From: Cuneatibacter caecimuris
GTDB taxonomy: Bacteria > Bacillota > Clostridia > Lachnospirales > Lachnospiraceae
Direction: 5' to 3'
Assembly: GCF_004216775.1 (NCBI RefSeq)
Contig: NZ_SGXF01000001.1
Location: 670,828-734,827 of the forward strand
Length of the DNA: 64,000 nt
Within the stretch, counting starts at the first letter, position 1; each line of letters begins with the position of its first letter. Shown piece after piece: positions 18,941 to 27,662 of the stretch. Below the pieces are notes generated by a model. The model was not told where the DNA came from. It was given only the letters and a program-made list of their open reading frames with translations, and made no database searches. The position numbers were made by a program, and so were the translations under genes.

Positions 18941-19609
18941 TTATTTCTCCTTACTTTCCTTTATTTTCTTACATTCATTTTTTACCTGACGGATCTCTTC
19001 CATCATAGCCGCCACATAGGCAGTCCCTGCCGCCCAGTCCCCTTTTTCCACTGCTTCTCTGGGCATCATGCTGCTTCCCAGGCCCACGCCCAGATACCCC
19101 TGGCGGAAAAAATCTCCGATATTCCCAGGGTTCACACCTCCGATTGCCACATACTCCGTTCCGTCCAGAGGCCCTTTCAGGCTCTTGATATAGCCCTTTG
19201 GCATATCGCCCGCCGGGAACAGCTTAATGGTAGAAAAACCGTACCGGAGGCAGGCGGAAACATCAGACGGCGTCAGCGCGCCCGGCAGCATGGCAATCCC
19301 CTGATCCCTGCAGTATTCCAGCACATCCCTGTCCGTTGAGGGGGATAAGAGAAACTGCGCGCCTGCCTTTACCGCAGCTTCTGCTTTTTCTACAGTAATT
19401 GCGGTACCGGCCCCCACCAGTGCATCTTCTCCCAGGGCCTCCCGCAGCATGGAAATCTGTTCCAGCGCATGGGGAGAATTCAGAGCCACTTCAAAGAACC
19501 TCACCCCTCCTGCCACCACTGCTCTGGCATAATCCACTGTTTTCGCCAGCGGCACATTCCTCATAATTGCCAGCAGAGGGTTTTCCTCTACAACCTTTCT
19601 TAAATCCAT
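18941..19609 (-). CDS. 2-dehydro-3-deoxy-6-phosphogalactonate / KDPG aldolase
   Basis: 222-residue class I aldolase of the Eda/DgoA type. The Schiff-base lysine lies in [10 protein letters not shown], a base-region glutamate in [10 protein letters not shown] and the phosphate loop near [10 protein letters not shown]. It cleaves the phosphorylated keto-deoxy sugar acid to pyruvate and glyceraldehyde 3-phosphate. Only four bases separate it from the dehydratase and 13 from the kinase, so it is part of the same operon. Confidence 0.88.
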   Translation of the reverse strand: MDLRKVVEENPLLAIMRNVPLAKTVDYARAVVAGGVRFFEVALNSPHALEQISMLREALGEDALVGAGTAITVEKAEAAVKAGAQFLLSPSTDRDVLEYCRDQGIAMLPGALTPSDVSACLRYGFSTIKLFPAGDMPKGYIKSLKGPLDGTEYVAIGGVNPGNIGDFFRQGYLGVGLGSSMMPREAVEKGDWAAGTAYVAAMMEEIRQVKNECKKIKESKEK

Positions 19610-19622
19610 CTCTGATCCTCCT

Positions 19623-20567
19623 TTACCTGAAAATCTCCTGTTTCTTTTCTAATTTTGCCATAATCTGCTCTTTAGACGGACAACCTTCAATGTCGCCTGA
19701 AGTTTCCGTTGCCATAGCTCCTGCAATCCCCCCCATCTGGCCGCAGGTCCGCAGATCCCGGCCTTCCAGAATTCCGGCCAAAAAGGCAGCGTCAAAAGCA
19801 TCCCCTGCGCCGATAGGGTCCACCGGCCTGCAGGGGTAAGGCTCTATCCGCTCCAGCCCCTCCTGATCCGCCGCCCAGGCCCCCCGGCTTCCATCCTTTA
19901 ATGCGATCCACCGGACGCCCTTTTCCCGTAAAATCCCTACAATTTCCTCCGGCTTTCTGGTCCATAAAAGCTGCTCCGCTTCGTCCAGGCCCAGCAGCGC
20001 AATCTGGGAAGAAAAAAGCAGTTCCCTCATAAGAGGCCTGTAATCCCGCTCTCCCCACAGTTTTTTCCGGATATTGGGGTCAAAGCTGAGCAGGATTCCA
20101 TACCTGCGGGCAAATTCCGCCATGGTGCGCACGGTATCTTCACAGCTGCCGCTTAAAACAGGTGTAATTCCTGTCAGATGGATAATCCTTGCAGAATGCA
20201 GGTATTCTTCTTCTAAATCTTCCGGGGACAGATGGCTGGCAGCTGAATTTTCCCTGTAATAATATACCCTGGTCTCCCCGCTCCCGGTTTCTTTGAGCAT
20301 CAGGCCCGTTCGGTGGGCCCCGTCGGTCTTTACGGCGCAGGTATCCACTCCCTCCGCTCTCACGGAGTTCAGTACAAACCGCCCCATCTCGTCATCCCCA
20401 AGGCGGCTGATCCACCCCGCGCTGTGGCCAAGCCTGCACAGGCCGGCCGCCAGGTTGCTCTCCGCCCCGGCCATCCTCAGCCGGTAATCCGGGACATACC
20501 GCAAGGGGCCCGCTTCTTTCGGCGCCATCACCGCCATTGTTTCTCCCGCTGTAATCACTTCCGGCAT
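19623..20567 (-). CDS. 2-keto-3-deoxy sugar-acid kinase, PfkB family
   Basis: 314 residues. The PfkB signature 2 with the catalytic Asp is in PVDPIGAGDAFDAAFLAG, and the N-terminal GETMAVMAPKE and AGAESNLAAGL segments are typical of KdgK enzymes. It would phosphorylate 2-keto-3-deoxygalactonate or -gluconate at the 6-position. E. coli uses an unrelated kinase fold (DgoK) for this step; here a KdgK-type kinase takes its place. It is second in the operon behind the IclR gene. Confidence 0.85.
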   Translation of the reverse strand: MPEVITAGETMAVMAPKEAGPLRYVPDYRLRMAGAESNLAAGLCRLGHSAGWISRLGDDEMGRFVLNSVRAEGVDTCAVKTDGAHRTGLMLKETGSGETRVYYYRENSAASHLSPEDLEEEYLHSARIIHLTGITPVLSGSCEDTVRTMAEFARRYGILLSFDPNIRKKLWGERDYRPLMRELLFSSQIALLGLDEAEQLLWTRKPEEIVGILREKGVRWIALKDGSRGAWAADQEGLERIEPYPCRPVDPIGAGDAFDAAFLAGILEGRDLRTCGQMGGIAGAMATETSGDIEGCPSKEQIMAKLEKKQEIFR

Positions 20568-20578
20568 TTTCCGTCCTC

Positions 20579-21343
20579 CTAAAATATATTTCCGAAATGC
20601 GCATCAGTATCTGTCATCATCCTGCTGATTTCGTCTCCTGTCTCCCTCAGCCGTTCCAGATAAAATTCTTTCCTGCTCTCCTCATACCGGAACACCGGCA
20701 CCGCCACACTGAGGGCAGCCGCGATCCTTCCCCTCTTTTTCACCGGAACCGCAAAACACCGTATATATTCTGTAGATTCCTCCGTCTCCCAGGAATACCC
20801 GCATCCCAATATTTCCTGCAGCTGGGCAGCCAGCCTGCCAAAATCAGTTACCGTCCGGTCTGTCAAGGGTCTTAATCCATCAGGATACAGACGCCGCAGC
20901 TCTTTTTCTCCCAGTTCCGCCAACAGGGCCTTTCCGATCCCCGTGGCATAAGCAGGCATGCGGCGGCCTGTTTCCGTCAGCATCCGCAGCGGTTCCGGGG
21001 AATCCTGTTTGCACAGATACAGCACCTCGCCCCCCTCCAGCACTCCAAAATAACAGGTTTCTTTCAGTTCAGCCACCAGCCCTTCCAGCTTCCCCTTCAC
21101 ATAATCCAGAATAGGAAAACAGCCGGAAAACGCCGCTCCCAGAGAAAAAAGAGCGGTACCCGCCTGATATCTTCCAGACTCATCTCCAAAAAGGTATCCC
21201 ATATCACAGAGTGACTGCAGAATCGGAACCAGGGTGCTTTTGGGAATCTCCAGCTCTCTGCTGAACTCTGTCAGCCGCTTCCCTTTTCCGCCTTCCAGTG
21301 TGGCTTCCAGAACTTTCATTACTCTCCATGTCGGCTGATGCAT
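20579..21343 (-). CDS. IclR-family transcriptional regulator
   Basis: 254 residues: an N-terminal winged HTH (about 5-65; RLTEFSRELEIPKSTLVPIL) and a C-terminal ligand-binding domain with the IclR pattern MPAYATGIGKALLAELGE. It is the first gene of the sugar-acid operon and probably represses it until a keto-deoxy acid binds. An inverted repeat directly behind the promoter is a likely autoregulatory site. No transporter gene is in the operon, so uptake must be encoded elsewhere. Confidence 0.9.
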   Translation of the reverse strand: MHQPTWRVMKVLEATLEGGKGKRLTEFSRELEIPKSTLVPILQSLCDMGYLFGDESGRYQAGTALFSLGAAFSGCFPILDYVKGKLEGLVAELKETCYFGVLEGGEVLYLCKQDSPEPLRMLTETGRRMPAYATGIGKALLAELGEKELRRLYPDGLRPLTDRTVTDFGRLAAQLQEILGCGYSWETEESTEYIRCFAVPVKKRGRIAAALSVAVPVFRYEESRKEFYLERLRETGDEISRMMTDTDAHFGNIF

Positions 21344-21361
21344 AAGCCCTCCGTTGTTCTT

Positions 21362-21427
21362 ATATACGAATCGCGTTCATATTTCAGTCCTTTTCTTTAA
21401 GATAACACATAAATAATGTAGCGTCAA
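21362..21427 (-). promoter_or_regulatory. promoter and candidate IclR operator of the sugar-acid operon
   Basis: On the minus strand TTGACG (21427-21422), a 17-base spacer and TATCTT (21404-21399) form a promoter. Just downstream, at 21382-21362, lies an imperfect palindrome with half-sites ATATGAA and TTCGTATAT around a CGCGA centre. Its place over the start of transcription suits a repressor site. Confidence 0.6.
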
Positions 21428-21461
21428 TTCATTTTTTTCTTTTGCCGTAACAAATCGCACC

Positions 21462-21491
21462 TTGTCTTTTTTATCCTCCTCAGTTTATAAT
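21462..21491 (+). promoter_or_regulatory. predicted promoter of the DUF5688 gene
   Basis: TTGTCT, an 18-base spacer and TATAAT, ending 42 bases before the ATG at 21534. Confidence 0.6.
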
Positions 21492-21533
21492 CAATCCATC
21501 ACATTTCATTTTTCACTTCAAAGGAGAATATCT

Positions 21534-22484
21534 ATGGACAAATCTCAATCATTTCCTGTTCTTTCCGAGGATGCGTTTTTTCAGCGCATTCTGCAATGTC
21601 TGCGCAACGAGCTGGGATCCGGATGCCGGATTCGTCTGGAAACCGTATGGAAAAATAACGGCCTGCTCCTGCACGCCGTCATCATCACAGAGGACCGTCT
21701 GACACTGTCCCCTGCCCTCTACCTGGAACCTTATTATCAGGATTACCGTCAGGGAATCCCTGTGGCCACGCTGGCCCGCAGAATCGCGGCCTCTTACCGA
21801 AGCCGCAGGGCAGATCCGGAACTGGACGCGGATCAGGTTCTTCCCTCCGAAAACGTGAACCAGCGTATTTTATTCCGTCTGGTCCACTGGTCCCGAAACC
21901 GGGAGCTGCTGAAAAACGTCCCCCATATCCCCTTCCTGGACCTGGCTGTCGTTTTTTATTTTACTGTGTCCCACAGTGTCCTGGGAACCGGTTCCTGTCT
22001 TCTCCAGCACTCCCATCTGGAAGCCCTTCATCTGAAAGAATCTGAACTGTGGCCTTTGGCCCTGGTCAATACCCCTGCGCTCCTGCCCGCCAGAATCCAG
22101 TCCATGCAGGAGCTTCTGCCCAAAATGCTGGAAGCTCTGGCGGCTGAAGACAAAGAAGCCCTGCCGGAACAGGATCTGGACAGCCTTTTCCCGCCCGGGG
22201 GCTCCCCCATGTATGTGCTCACCAACCCCTCCTGCAGTTACGGTGCGGCCTGTCTGCTGTATCCCGGCGTGCTGTCTTCTTTCGCAAAAAAACTGGGCTC
22301 GGATCTTTACATCCTGCCCAGCAGTATTCATGAAGCGATATTGATGCCGGCCGCAAGCGCGCCGGACCAGGCCGCCCTGGCGCGCATGGTCCGGGATGTG
22401 AACCGCACTGACGTCCCCATCTGCGACCAGCTGTCAGACCGCGTATATTTATACAGCAGGAAGCTGGACCAAATCGTATACTGA
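21534..22484 (+). CDS. DUF5688 family protein
   Basis: 316 residues, soluble, no signal peptide. The pattern (ALYLEPYYQDYRQGIPVATLARRIAASY near residue 60, LVNTPALLPARIQSM later, DLYILPSSIHEAILMP near the C-terminus) fits DUF5688, a family of unknown function common in Lachnospiraceae. The ATG at 21534 is preceded by AAAGGAGA and lies behind a good promoter, so an upstream in-frame extension was dropped. It is monocistronic; its stop codon directly abuts that of the convergent gene. Confidence 0.75.
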   Translation: MDKSQSFPVLSEDAFFQRILQCLRNELGSGCRIRLETVWKNNGLLLHAVIITEDRLTLSPALYLEPYYQDYRQGIPVATLARRIAASYRSRRADPELDADQVLPSENVNQRILFRLVHWSRNRELLKNVPHIPFLDLAVVFYFTVSHSVLGTGSCLLQHSHLEALHLKESELWPLALVNTPALLPARIQSMQELLPKMLEALAAEDKEALPEQDLDSLFPPGGSPMYVLTNPSCSYGAACLLYPGVLSSFAKKLGSDLYILPSSIHEAILMPAASAPDQAALARMVRDVNRTDVPICDQLSDRVYLYSRKLDQIVY

Positions 22485-23162
22485 TCAGTCGTTGGTTTCG
22501 TCCCCGTCCCCGCTGATCGGAACTGGTTCCCCCAGGGCAGAAGGCGCCGGCTGAAAGACCAGCGTCCAGAAATCCTTGTTCCTGGCCAGGATCTCCCGCA
22601 GGTCCCGATAAGCCTGTCCCGCATAGGTGCGGGGATCGGCGTTTACTCCCCAGGCCTCGATGCCCAGCTTTTCCGCCGCGTACAGCGCGCGGTACATGTG
22701 GTAGCCCTGGGTCACCACCAGCATCCGTTTAACTTGAAAGACATCTCTGGCCCGGTACATGCTCTCATAGGTAGAGAAACCTGCATGGTCCATAAAAATA
22801 TCTGATGAAGGCACGCCCGCATCCGCCGCATACTGCTTCATCACGTTAACTTCATCATATTCTTTCCTGCCATGGTCTCCGCTCATCAGCAGCTTTGGCG
22901 CAGCCCCTTTTTGGTACAGGGCGATTCCCTGTTCCAGCCGGTCCTGCAACATGGGGCTGGGCACACCCCCGTCCCATACTCCCGCCCCCAGTACCAGGAT
23001 ACAGTCCACATCCTCCAGGCCCGCAGCCTCATCCTCCGACAAAATCCTGTCTTTTACAGAGTGCCTGACCCAGAAATCTGTCCCAAAAACAATGGCTGCG
23101 CAAAGCAGCGTCAAAAGAATCAAAATTCCCGCAGCAGTCTTCCATTTTTTCTTTTTTTTCAT
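22485..23162 (-). CDS. SanA/YdcF-like DUF218 membrane protein
   Basis: 225 residues with one N-terminal transmembrane helix (about 8-28), so the domain faces outward. DUF218 core motifs: DCILVLGAGVWDGGVPSPML, LLMSGDHGRKEYDEV and VVTQGYHMYRALYAAEKLG. SanA-type proteins are linked to envelope barrier function in Enterobacteria; the biochemical activity is not settled. The ATG at 23162 follows GGAGG, preferred over an upstream in-frame ATG. The stop codon directly adjoins that of the DUF5688 gene, forming a TGATCA junction. Confidence 0.8.
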   Translation of the reverse strand: MKKKKKWKTAAGILILLTLLCAAIVFGTDFWVRHSVKDRILSEDEAAGLEDVDCILVLGAGVWDGGVPSPMLQDRLEQGIALYQKGAAPKLLMSGDHGRKEYDEVNVMKQYAADAGVPSSDIFMDHAGFSTYESMYRARDVFQVKRMLVVTQGYHMYRALYAAEKLGIEAWGVNADPRTYAGQAYRDLREILARNKDFWTLVFQPAPSALGEPVPISGDGDETND

Positions 23163-23271
23163 TTTTTCCTCCGTACGCCGCCTGCAGCCGCATCCTGATA
23201 AAAACAATTCCGTCGGGAATCAGTTTAAAATAATAAACAGTATATTTTCCGAAGGAAGCTTACCAGTACAG

Positions 23272-23313
23272 AAAAAGACGCTGCGGCGGCATCTCACAGC
23301 CTGTTTCAGCGTC
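23272..23313 (-). terminator. intrinsic terminator after efp
   Basis: On the minus strand a GACGCTG/CAGCGTC stem with a GC-rich loop is followed by TTTTT. It lies 36 bases after the efp stop. Confidence 0.7.
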
Positions 23314-23348
23314 CTTTCTATATCACTCCGTTCTATCAGCCCTTATCA

Positions 23349-23906
23349 TCAAACGCGGGACAGATATTCCCCGGTTCTGGTATCGATTTTAATCACATCA
23401 CCCTGGTTCACGAACAGCGGCACGTACACCTGAGCGCCCGTCTCCACCGTAGCGGGCTTGGAAGCTCCTGTTGCGGTATCTCCCTTAAAGCCTGGCTCTG
23501 TCTCCGTAATCTCCAGCTCAACAAACAGCGGAGGTTCCACGGAGAAGACGTTGCCGTTATGAGAACAAATCTTTACCATCTCGTTTTCCTTCACAAATTT
23601 CAGGGCGTCGCCGATGGAATTCTCCGGAAGAGCGATCTGATCATAGGTCTCATTATCCATAAAATAAAACAGGTCCCCATCGCTGTACAGGTACTGCATG
23701 TCCTTGCGGTCAATACGGGCTGCGGGGAATTTCTCCGTGGGACGGAAAGATTTCTCCACCACGCCGCCGTTCTTGATGTCCTTAAGCTTCGTACGCACAA
23801 ATGCCGCGCCCTTACCAGGCTTTACATGCTGAAATTCTACAATCTGATATACACTGTTTTCATATTCAATGGTCACACCGTTTCTGAAATCACTTGCTGA
23901 AATCAT
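23349..23906 (-). CDS. efp: elongation factor P
   Basis: 185 residues, standard length. Relieves ribosome stalling at polyproline. The N-terminal KOW-like domain has the modification-site loop [17 protein letters not shown], with a lysine at the tip, and the C-terminal OB domains end in [15 protein letters not shown], the family signature. It has its own promoter at 23983-24011 and a terminator, although it lies just after the aro genes. Confidence 0.97.
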   Translation of the reverse strand: MISASDFRNGVTIEYENSVYQIVEFQHVKPGKGAAFVRTKLKDIKNGGVVEKSFRPTEKFPAARIDRKDMQYLYSDGDLFYFMDNETYDQIALPENSIGDALKFVKENEMVKICSHNGNVFSVEPPLFVELEITETEPGFKGDTATGASKPATVETGAQVYVPLFVNQGDVIKIDTRTGEYLSRV

Positions 23907-23982
23907 TTATTTGTTCCTCCTTGGAATGTTTATTTGTCTGTGATCGCAGCGAAAAAATAGCCTTTTGGCCATATCTTAACTT

Positions 23983-24011
23983 ATTCTACACTATCTCCCC
24001 TGAAATTTCAA
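23983..24011 (-). promoter_or_regulatory. predicted efp promoter
   Basis: TTGAAA, a 17-base spacer and TAGAAT on the minus strand, starting right at the end of aroQ. Confidence 0.6.
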
Positions 24012-24437
24012 CTACTTTTTCAATGCATCCATAGCCAGAAGATATCCCTGCAGACCCAGTCCCACGATCTGTCCCCTGCAGACAGGCGCAGTTACAGATG
24101 TATGGCGGAATTCCTCTCTCTTGTGCACATTGGAAATATGGACTTCAATCACAGGGATCTGTACCGAGGCGATGGCATCCCGCAGCGCATAGCTGTAATG
24201 CGTATACGCGCCGGGATTGAACACGATCCCCTCTGTTTTGTCATAATATGCCTGCTGCAGGCGGTCGATCAGCGCGCCTTCTGAATTGCTCTGAAAAATA
24301 TCCACCTGATCCCCGTCCGCCTCCGCTTTCTCACGTATCATCCCGCACAGGCAGTCATAGCTATCAGCTCCATAAATCCCCTTTTCCCGGATTCCCAGAA
24401 AATTTATATTTGGTCCGTTCAGTACAAGTATTTTCAT
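24012..24437 (-). CDS. aroQ: type II 3-dehydroquinate dehydratase
   Basis: 141 residues, usual length. Third step of the shikimate pathway. Motifs are NGPNINFLGIREKGIYG at the N-terminus with the catalytic Tyr, NPGAYTHYSYALRDAI and EVHISNVHKREEFRH with the catalytic His. The start overlaps the end of aroK by four bases, showing translational coupling. Confidence 0.96.
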   Translation of the reverse strand: MKILVLNGPNINFLGIREKGIYGADSYDCLCGMIREKAEADGDQVDIFQSNSEGALIDRLQQAYYDKTEGIVFNPGAYTHYSYALRDAIASVQIPVIEVHISNVHKREEFRHTSVTAPVCRGQIVGLGLQGYLLAMDALKK

Positions 24438-24943
24438 ATATTGTTCAGCTCCTTTATCCTTCTGACCACTTCATCCGCAGACATCCCGTCCACAGGCACA
24501 ACCTCATGGGCTGTATCCCGGTACGCCGGTTCCCGCTCCGCAAGCAGCTCCCTCACCCTGCTTTCCGCTCCGCCTCCCTGGAGGAGAGGCCGGGTAGTGT
24601 CGCCCTTCAGCCGCTTCAGCACCGTTTCAGGCTTCACCTGCAGGTAGACCACAGTCCCCAGCCTGCGCAGAGCCGGCCTGTTCTTTTCAAAAACAGGCAT
24701 TCCGCCCCCTGTGGAGATCACAGCAGGCGCTTTCTCCTCTGCCAGCTGTTTCAGGATTTCTTCTTCCAGACGGCGAAAAGCCGGCTCCCCCTGCCGGGCA
24801 AAAATCTCAGTGATCCGGCATCCTGCCTTTTCTTCAATCATTTGATCCGTATCAAGAAGCTCTCTTCCCAGTTCCGCAGCCAGCGCCCGGCCCACGGTGG
24901 ATTTTCCGGCCCCCATGAATCCGATCAGCACAATATGTTTCAT
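24434..24943 (-). CDS. aroK: shikimate kinase
   Basis: 169 residues. Walker A GFMGAGKSTVGRALA at the N-terminus, shikimate-binding DTDQMIEE and GGGMPV, and a lid region with R in TTRPLLQG. Phosphorylates shikimate with ATP. It is coupled by four-base overlaps to both aroE and aroQ. Confidence 0.96.
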   Translation of the reverse strand: MKHIVLIGFMGAGKSTVGRALAAELGRELLDTDQMIEEKAGCRITEIFARQGEPAFRRLEEEILKQLAEEKAPAVISTGGGMPVFEKNRPALRRLGTVVYLQVKPETVLKRLKGDTTRPLLQGGGAESRVRELLAEREPAYRDTAHEVVPVDGMSADEVVRRIKELNNI

Positions 24944-25812
24944 GATTGCTCCAGCATCCTTTCCATCAGACAGTACGCTCCCTCTGATACCTCTGCGGGC
25001 ACTGTCTGCCCGGTCCAGAGTTCAAACGCCTCCACGCCCTGATACAGAAGCATCCGAAGCCCGTTATATGCCTCCGCTCCGGCCTCCATCGCATATTTCA
25101 TAAACTTCGTTTTAGCGGGCGTGTAAATAATGTCCATCGCTACATCGATCAAACGGTAAAACGCCGGGTCTTCCACAGGCGCTTCCTCCACACAGGGATA
25201 CATCCCCACGCTGGTAGCCTGAATCACCAGATATTTTCCAGCCGGAATCTGCCTCCAGCAATCTGTCCTCAGAGGAACGACAAGCCCCTCGCCAAATATG
25301 CCATTCACATGCCCGGCCATCTCCTCTGCCCTGGCCAGCGTCCTGTTCAGCAGCCAGATCCTGGACATGCCCTCCCTGGCCAGCAGATAGACCACCGCCC
25401 TGGCGGCGCCTCCCGCTCCCACCACAACAGCCTCACGTCCCGCGAACTGCGTCACACCTGCGTCTGCCAGCGCCCGTTTGATTCCCGGCAAATCAGTATT
25501 GTATCCTTTGTAGCCGCCCTCCATCCTCACCAGGGTATTCACGGCGCCGATATCCGCCGCCCCCCGGTCGATCTCCTTCAGATAGGGAAGTATCGCCTGT
25601 TTATGAGGAACGGTGGCATTCATGCCTAAAAGGTTCATTTCATAAGCGCCTTTCAGCACCTCTTCCACCCTCCGCACATCCACACGGAAAGGCACATAAA
25701 TGAAATCTATCCCCATCTGCTCCGCCATATAATTATGAAGCACCGGGGATAATGAATGGGCAACCGGATCAGCCATCACGCCGCATACCCGGGTCGTTCC
25801 TTTTACCAGCAT
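24940..25812 (-). CDS. aroE: shikimate dehydrogenase
   Basis: 290 residues. Substrate-binding AHSLSPVLHNYM, the catalytic Lys in NATVPHKQAILPYL and the NADP glycine loop VVGAGGAARAVVYLL. Reduces 3-dehydroshikimate to shikimate. First of the three coupled aro genes, 15 bases after yqeG, so all four probably share a transcript. Confidence 0.96.
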   Translation of the reverse strand: MLVKGTTRVCGVMADPVAHSLSPVLHNYMAEQMGIDFIYVPFRVDVRRVEEVLKGAYEMNLLGMNATVPHKQAILPYLKEIDRGAADIGAVNTLVRMEGGYKGYNTDLPGIKRALADAGVTQFAGREAVVVGAGGAARAVVYLLAREGMSRIWLLNRTLARAEEMAGHVNGIFGEGLVVPLRTDCWRQIPAGKYLVIQATSVGMYPCVEEAPVEDPAFYRLIDVAMDIIYTPAKTKFMKYAMEAGAEAYNGLRMLLYQGVEAFELWTGQTVPAEVSEGAYCLMERMLEQS

Positions 25813-25827
25813 CCTGTTCCTGCCTTT

Positions 25828-26325
25828 CTATTTCAATTTCTTCTTATAAAAATACAGAACAATCCGTTCCAGCCTGCGCTTCAGCACAATCTGAATCTCT
25901 TCCCGGGGATCCAAAGGGCCAACAAGCACGCTGCGCAGCCCGGCCCGGTTCGCCCCGTAAATATCTGTAAACACCTGGTCCCCGATAAAAATCACCTGTG
26001 AGATCGGACAGCCCAGAAGCTTCACCGCATGCAGATAACCCCTTTTAGAGGGCTTCCCGGCATCTTCCAAAAATTCCGCCCCCACAGCTTCCGCAAAAGG
26101 CTGCACCCGTTCCCTGCTGTTATTGGAAATCAGACAGACAGAAAAGCCAGTCTGCTTCAACCGCCGCACCAGAGAAACCGCGCGGGCATCCGCCGGCGCG
26201 CCATGATGAACCAGCGTATTATCTATATCAAAAATAATGCCGCGTATCCCCTGCTCCCACAGCGACTCATAATTCACCTCATAAGCGCTGGCGGCATATT
26301 CTCCCGGATAAAATTTCCGAAACAT
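25828..26325 (-). CDS. yqeG: YqeG family HAD IIIA-type phosphatase
   Basis: 165 residues. HAD motifs: FDIDNTLVHHG (nucleophile Asp), SNNSRERVQPF (motif II) and KPSKRGYLHAV with GDQVFTDIYGANRAG (motifs III and IV). Homologues include B. subtilis YqeG and phosphatidylglycerophosphate phosphatases; the substrate here is not clear. It lies between nrdR (8-base gap) and aroE. Confidence 0.9.
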   Translation of the reverse strand: MFRKFYPGEYAASAYEVNYESLWEQGIRGIIFDIDNTLVHHGAPADARAVSLVRRLKQTGFSVCLISNNSRERVQPFAEAVGAEFLEDAGKPSKRGYLHAVKLLGCPISQVIFIGDQVFTDIYGANRAGLRSVLVGPLDPREEIQIVLKRRLERIVLYFYKKKLK

Positions 26326-26333
26326 ACCGTCTC

Positions 26334-26789
26334 CTATTTCTTTTTCATTAATTTTGACAATTCTTCAGCAAAAGTATCCACATCTGTAAATTCTCTGTAA
26401 ACAGAGGCAAAACGCACATACGCCACTGCCTCAAGATCTTTCAGCTTGTCCATTACCATCTCGCCGATTACGGAACTGGGAACTTCTTTCACATCCAGGC
26501 TGAAAATCTTGTTTTCCACCTCGTCAATCAGCTGATTGACCTGCTGGATGGACACAGGCCTTTTATGGCAGGCTCTGAGAACTCCGGCTTCAATCTTCGC
26601 CCGGTCATAGGGCTCTCTGTTGTTATCTTTTTTAATCACCATGATGGGGAAGGTCTCCAGCTTCTCATAAGTGGTAAACCTGCGCCCGCAGGACTCGCAC
26701 TGCCTGCGCCTCCGTATGGAATTGTTGTCGTCAGACGGTCTGGAATCCACAACCTTTGTCAGCTCAGCGCCGCAGAAAGGACATTTCAT
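26334..26789 (-). CDS. nrdR: transcriptional repressor NrdR
   Basis: 151 residues. An N-terminal zinc ribbon (CPFCGAEL...CESCGRRF) and an ATP-cone domain (about 48-138; VIKKDNNREPYDRAKIEAGVLRAC). It represses ribonucleotide reductase genes in response to nucleotide levels. No nrd genes are in this window. First gene of a probable nrdR-yqeG-aroE-aroK-aroQ transcript; its promoter lies within the hairpin at 26839-26884. Confidence 0.97.
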   Translation of the reverse strand: MKCPFCGAELTKVVDSRPSDDNNSIRRRRQCESCGRRFTTYEKLETFPIMVIKKDNNREPYDRAKIEAGVLRACHKRPVSIQQVNQLIDEVENKIFSLDVKEVPSSVIGEMVMDKLKDLEAVAYVRFASVYREFTDVDTFAEELSKLMKKK

Positions 26790-26838
26790 GCCTTTTTCCT
26801 CCTTTGTTCTCTCCAGGGACCCTGCTTGCCAAAACCAT

Positions 26839-26884
26839 AAAAAGGATCCTGCAGGGGTATTATATCACATGCAAAATCCTTTTT
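26839..26884 (-). terminator. hairpin with T run that also contains the nrdR -10 box
   Basis: On the minus strand AAAAAGGAT (26884-26876) pairs with ATCCTTTTT (26847-26839), with a further TGCA/TGCA pairing inside. It ends in a T run, as an intrinsic terminator for the ylmC transcript would. The loop contains TATAAT (26864-26859), the best -10 candidate for nrdR. Confidence 0.55.
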
Positions 26885-26899
26885 CTATACTTTTCTTGA

Positions 26900-27280
26900 T
26901 TACATAGGAAACTGCGTTCCCTATGTAACAAGACCCTCCGGGGGATGCGCACTACGCGATAAAGAAATATGGCCGCTAAAGCGACCGCGCTTCGGCGCGA
27001 GAGTCCGGCGAGCCAGACTCTTATTCATTACATAGAAAACTGCGTTCCCTATGTAACAAGACCCTCCGGGGGATGCGCACTACGCGATAAAGAAATATGG
27101 CCGCTAAAGCGACCGCGCTTCGGCGCGAGAGTCCGGCGAGCCAGACTCTTATTCATTACATAGGAAACTGCGTTCCCTATGTAACAAGACCCTCCGAGGG
27201 ATCGCATTGCGGCGTGAGGAATCACGTCGCTAAAGCGACACGCCGCAGGCGGAGAATCCCGCTCGCGGGTTTCTTTTTCA
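26900..27280 (+). repeat. three tandem units of the mosaic stem-loop repeat
   Basis: Units begin at 26900, 27028 and 27156, a period of 128 bases. Each starts with a 29-base palindromic module A (arms TTACATAGG and CCTATGTAA), then module B (CCCTCCGGGGGATGCGCACT). Units 1 and 2 are near-identical (one base difference noticed) and carry module C1 (GGCCGCTAAAGCGACC, CGCGCTTCGGCGCG, then an AGAGTCCGG hairpin). Unit 3 carries the alternative module C2 (GTCGCTAAAGCGAC, GCGGCGT/ACGCCGC pairing, GAATCCCGC hairpin). It fills the gap between nrdR and ylmC. No coding function is supported. Confidence 0.9.
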
Positions 27281-27288
27281 TATCATCT

Positions 27289-27582
27289 TCAGAACTTACA
27301 TTTCACCAGAATCTCTTCTTCGCAGACATCCACCAGTATTATGTCCCTGCCGATCTGTTTTACCCGGGAAAATGGGATGACATATTCTGTTTCTCTGCCA
27401 AGAATTCCGCAGATGTGCGCCTTTCCCGGCACGATCAGAGCCGTAATGCAGCCTGTGCACAGGTTGATTTCCACGTCGCAGACGCAGCCCAGCCTTCTGC
27501 AGGTCACCACATTGATTACTTCCTTCTGGCGCAGATCGTAAATCCGCACGCATACTCTTTTTTCTTCCGGCACTTCTCCCAT
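27289..27582 (-). CDS. YlmC/YmxH family PRC-barrel protein
   Basis: 97 residues. The YDLRQKEVINV...GCVCDVEINLCTGCITALIVPG...IPFSRVKQIGRDIILVD pattern is that of the YlmC/YmxH sporulation-associated family, a PRC-barrel fold. It has more cysteines than usual. Function unknown; members are widespread in spore-forming Firmicutes. GGAGG lies eight bases before the start. It ends nine bases before the repeat array and follows the nucleosidase gene by 80 bases. Confidence 0.85.
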   Translation of the reverse strand: MGEVPEEKRVCVRIYDLRQKEVINVVTCRRLGCVCDVEINLCTGCITALIVPGKAHICGILGRETEYVIPFSRVKQIGRDIILVDVCEEEILVKCKF

Positions 27583-27662
27583 GTCGCACGCCTCCGCAGT
27601 TTTCCTTTAGCATATTCTATGCAGAAGCGCGGCGTATGTGCACGGGGATGCGGCGGAAAAAG

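Noticed and set aside
22482-22487. TGATCA junction of two convergent stop codons as a special site
   Set aside because: It is simply two abutting TGA stops; no longer dyad or conserved context is visible.
26900-27280. Possible CRISPR array
   Set aside because: Units are 128 bp and nearly identical throughout with no unique spacers, and no cas genes are present.
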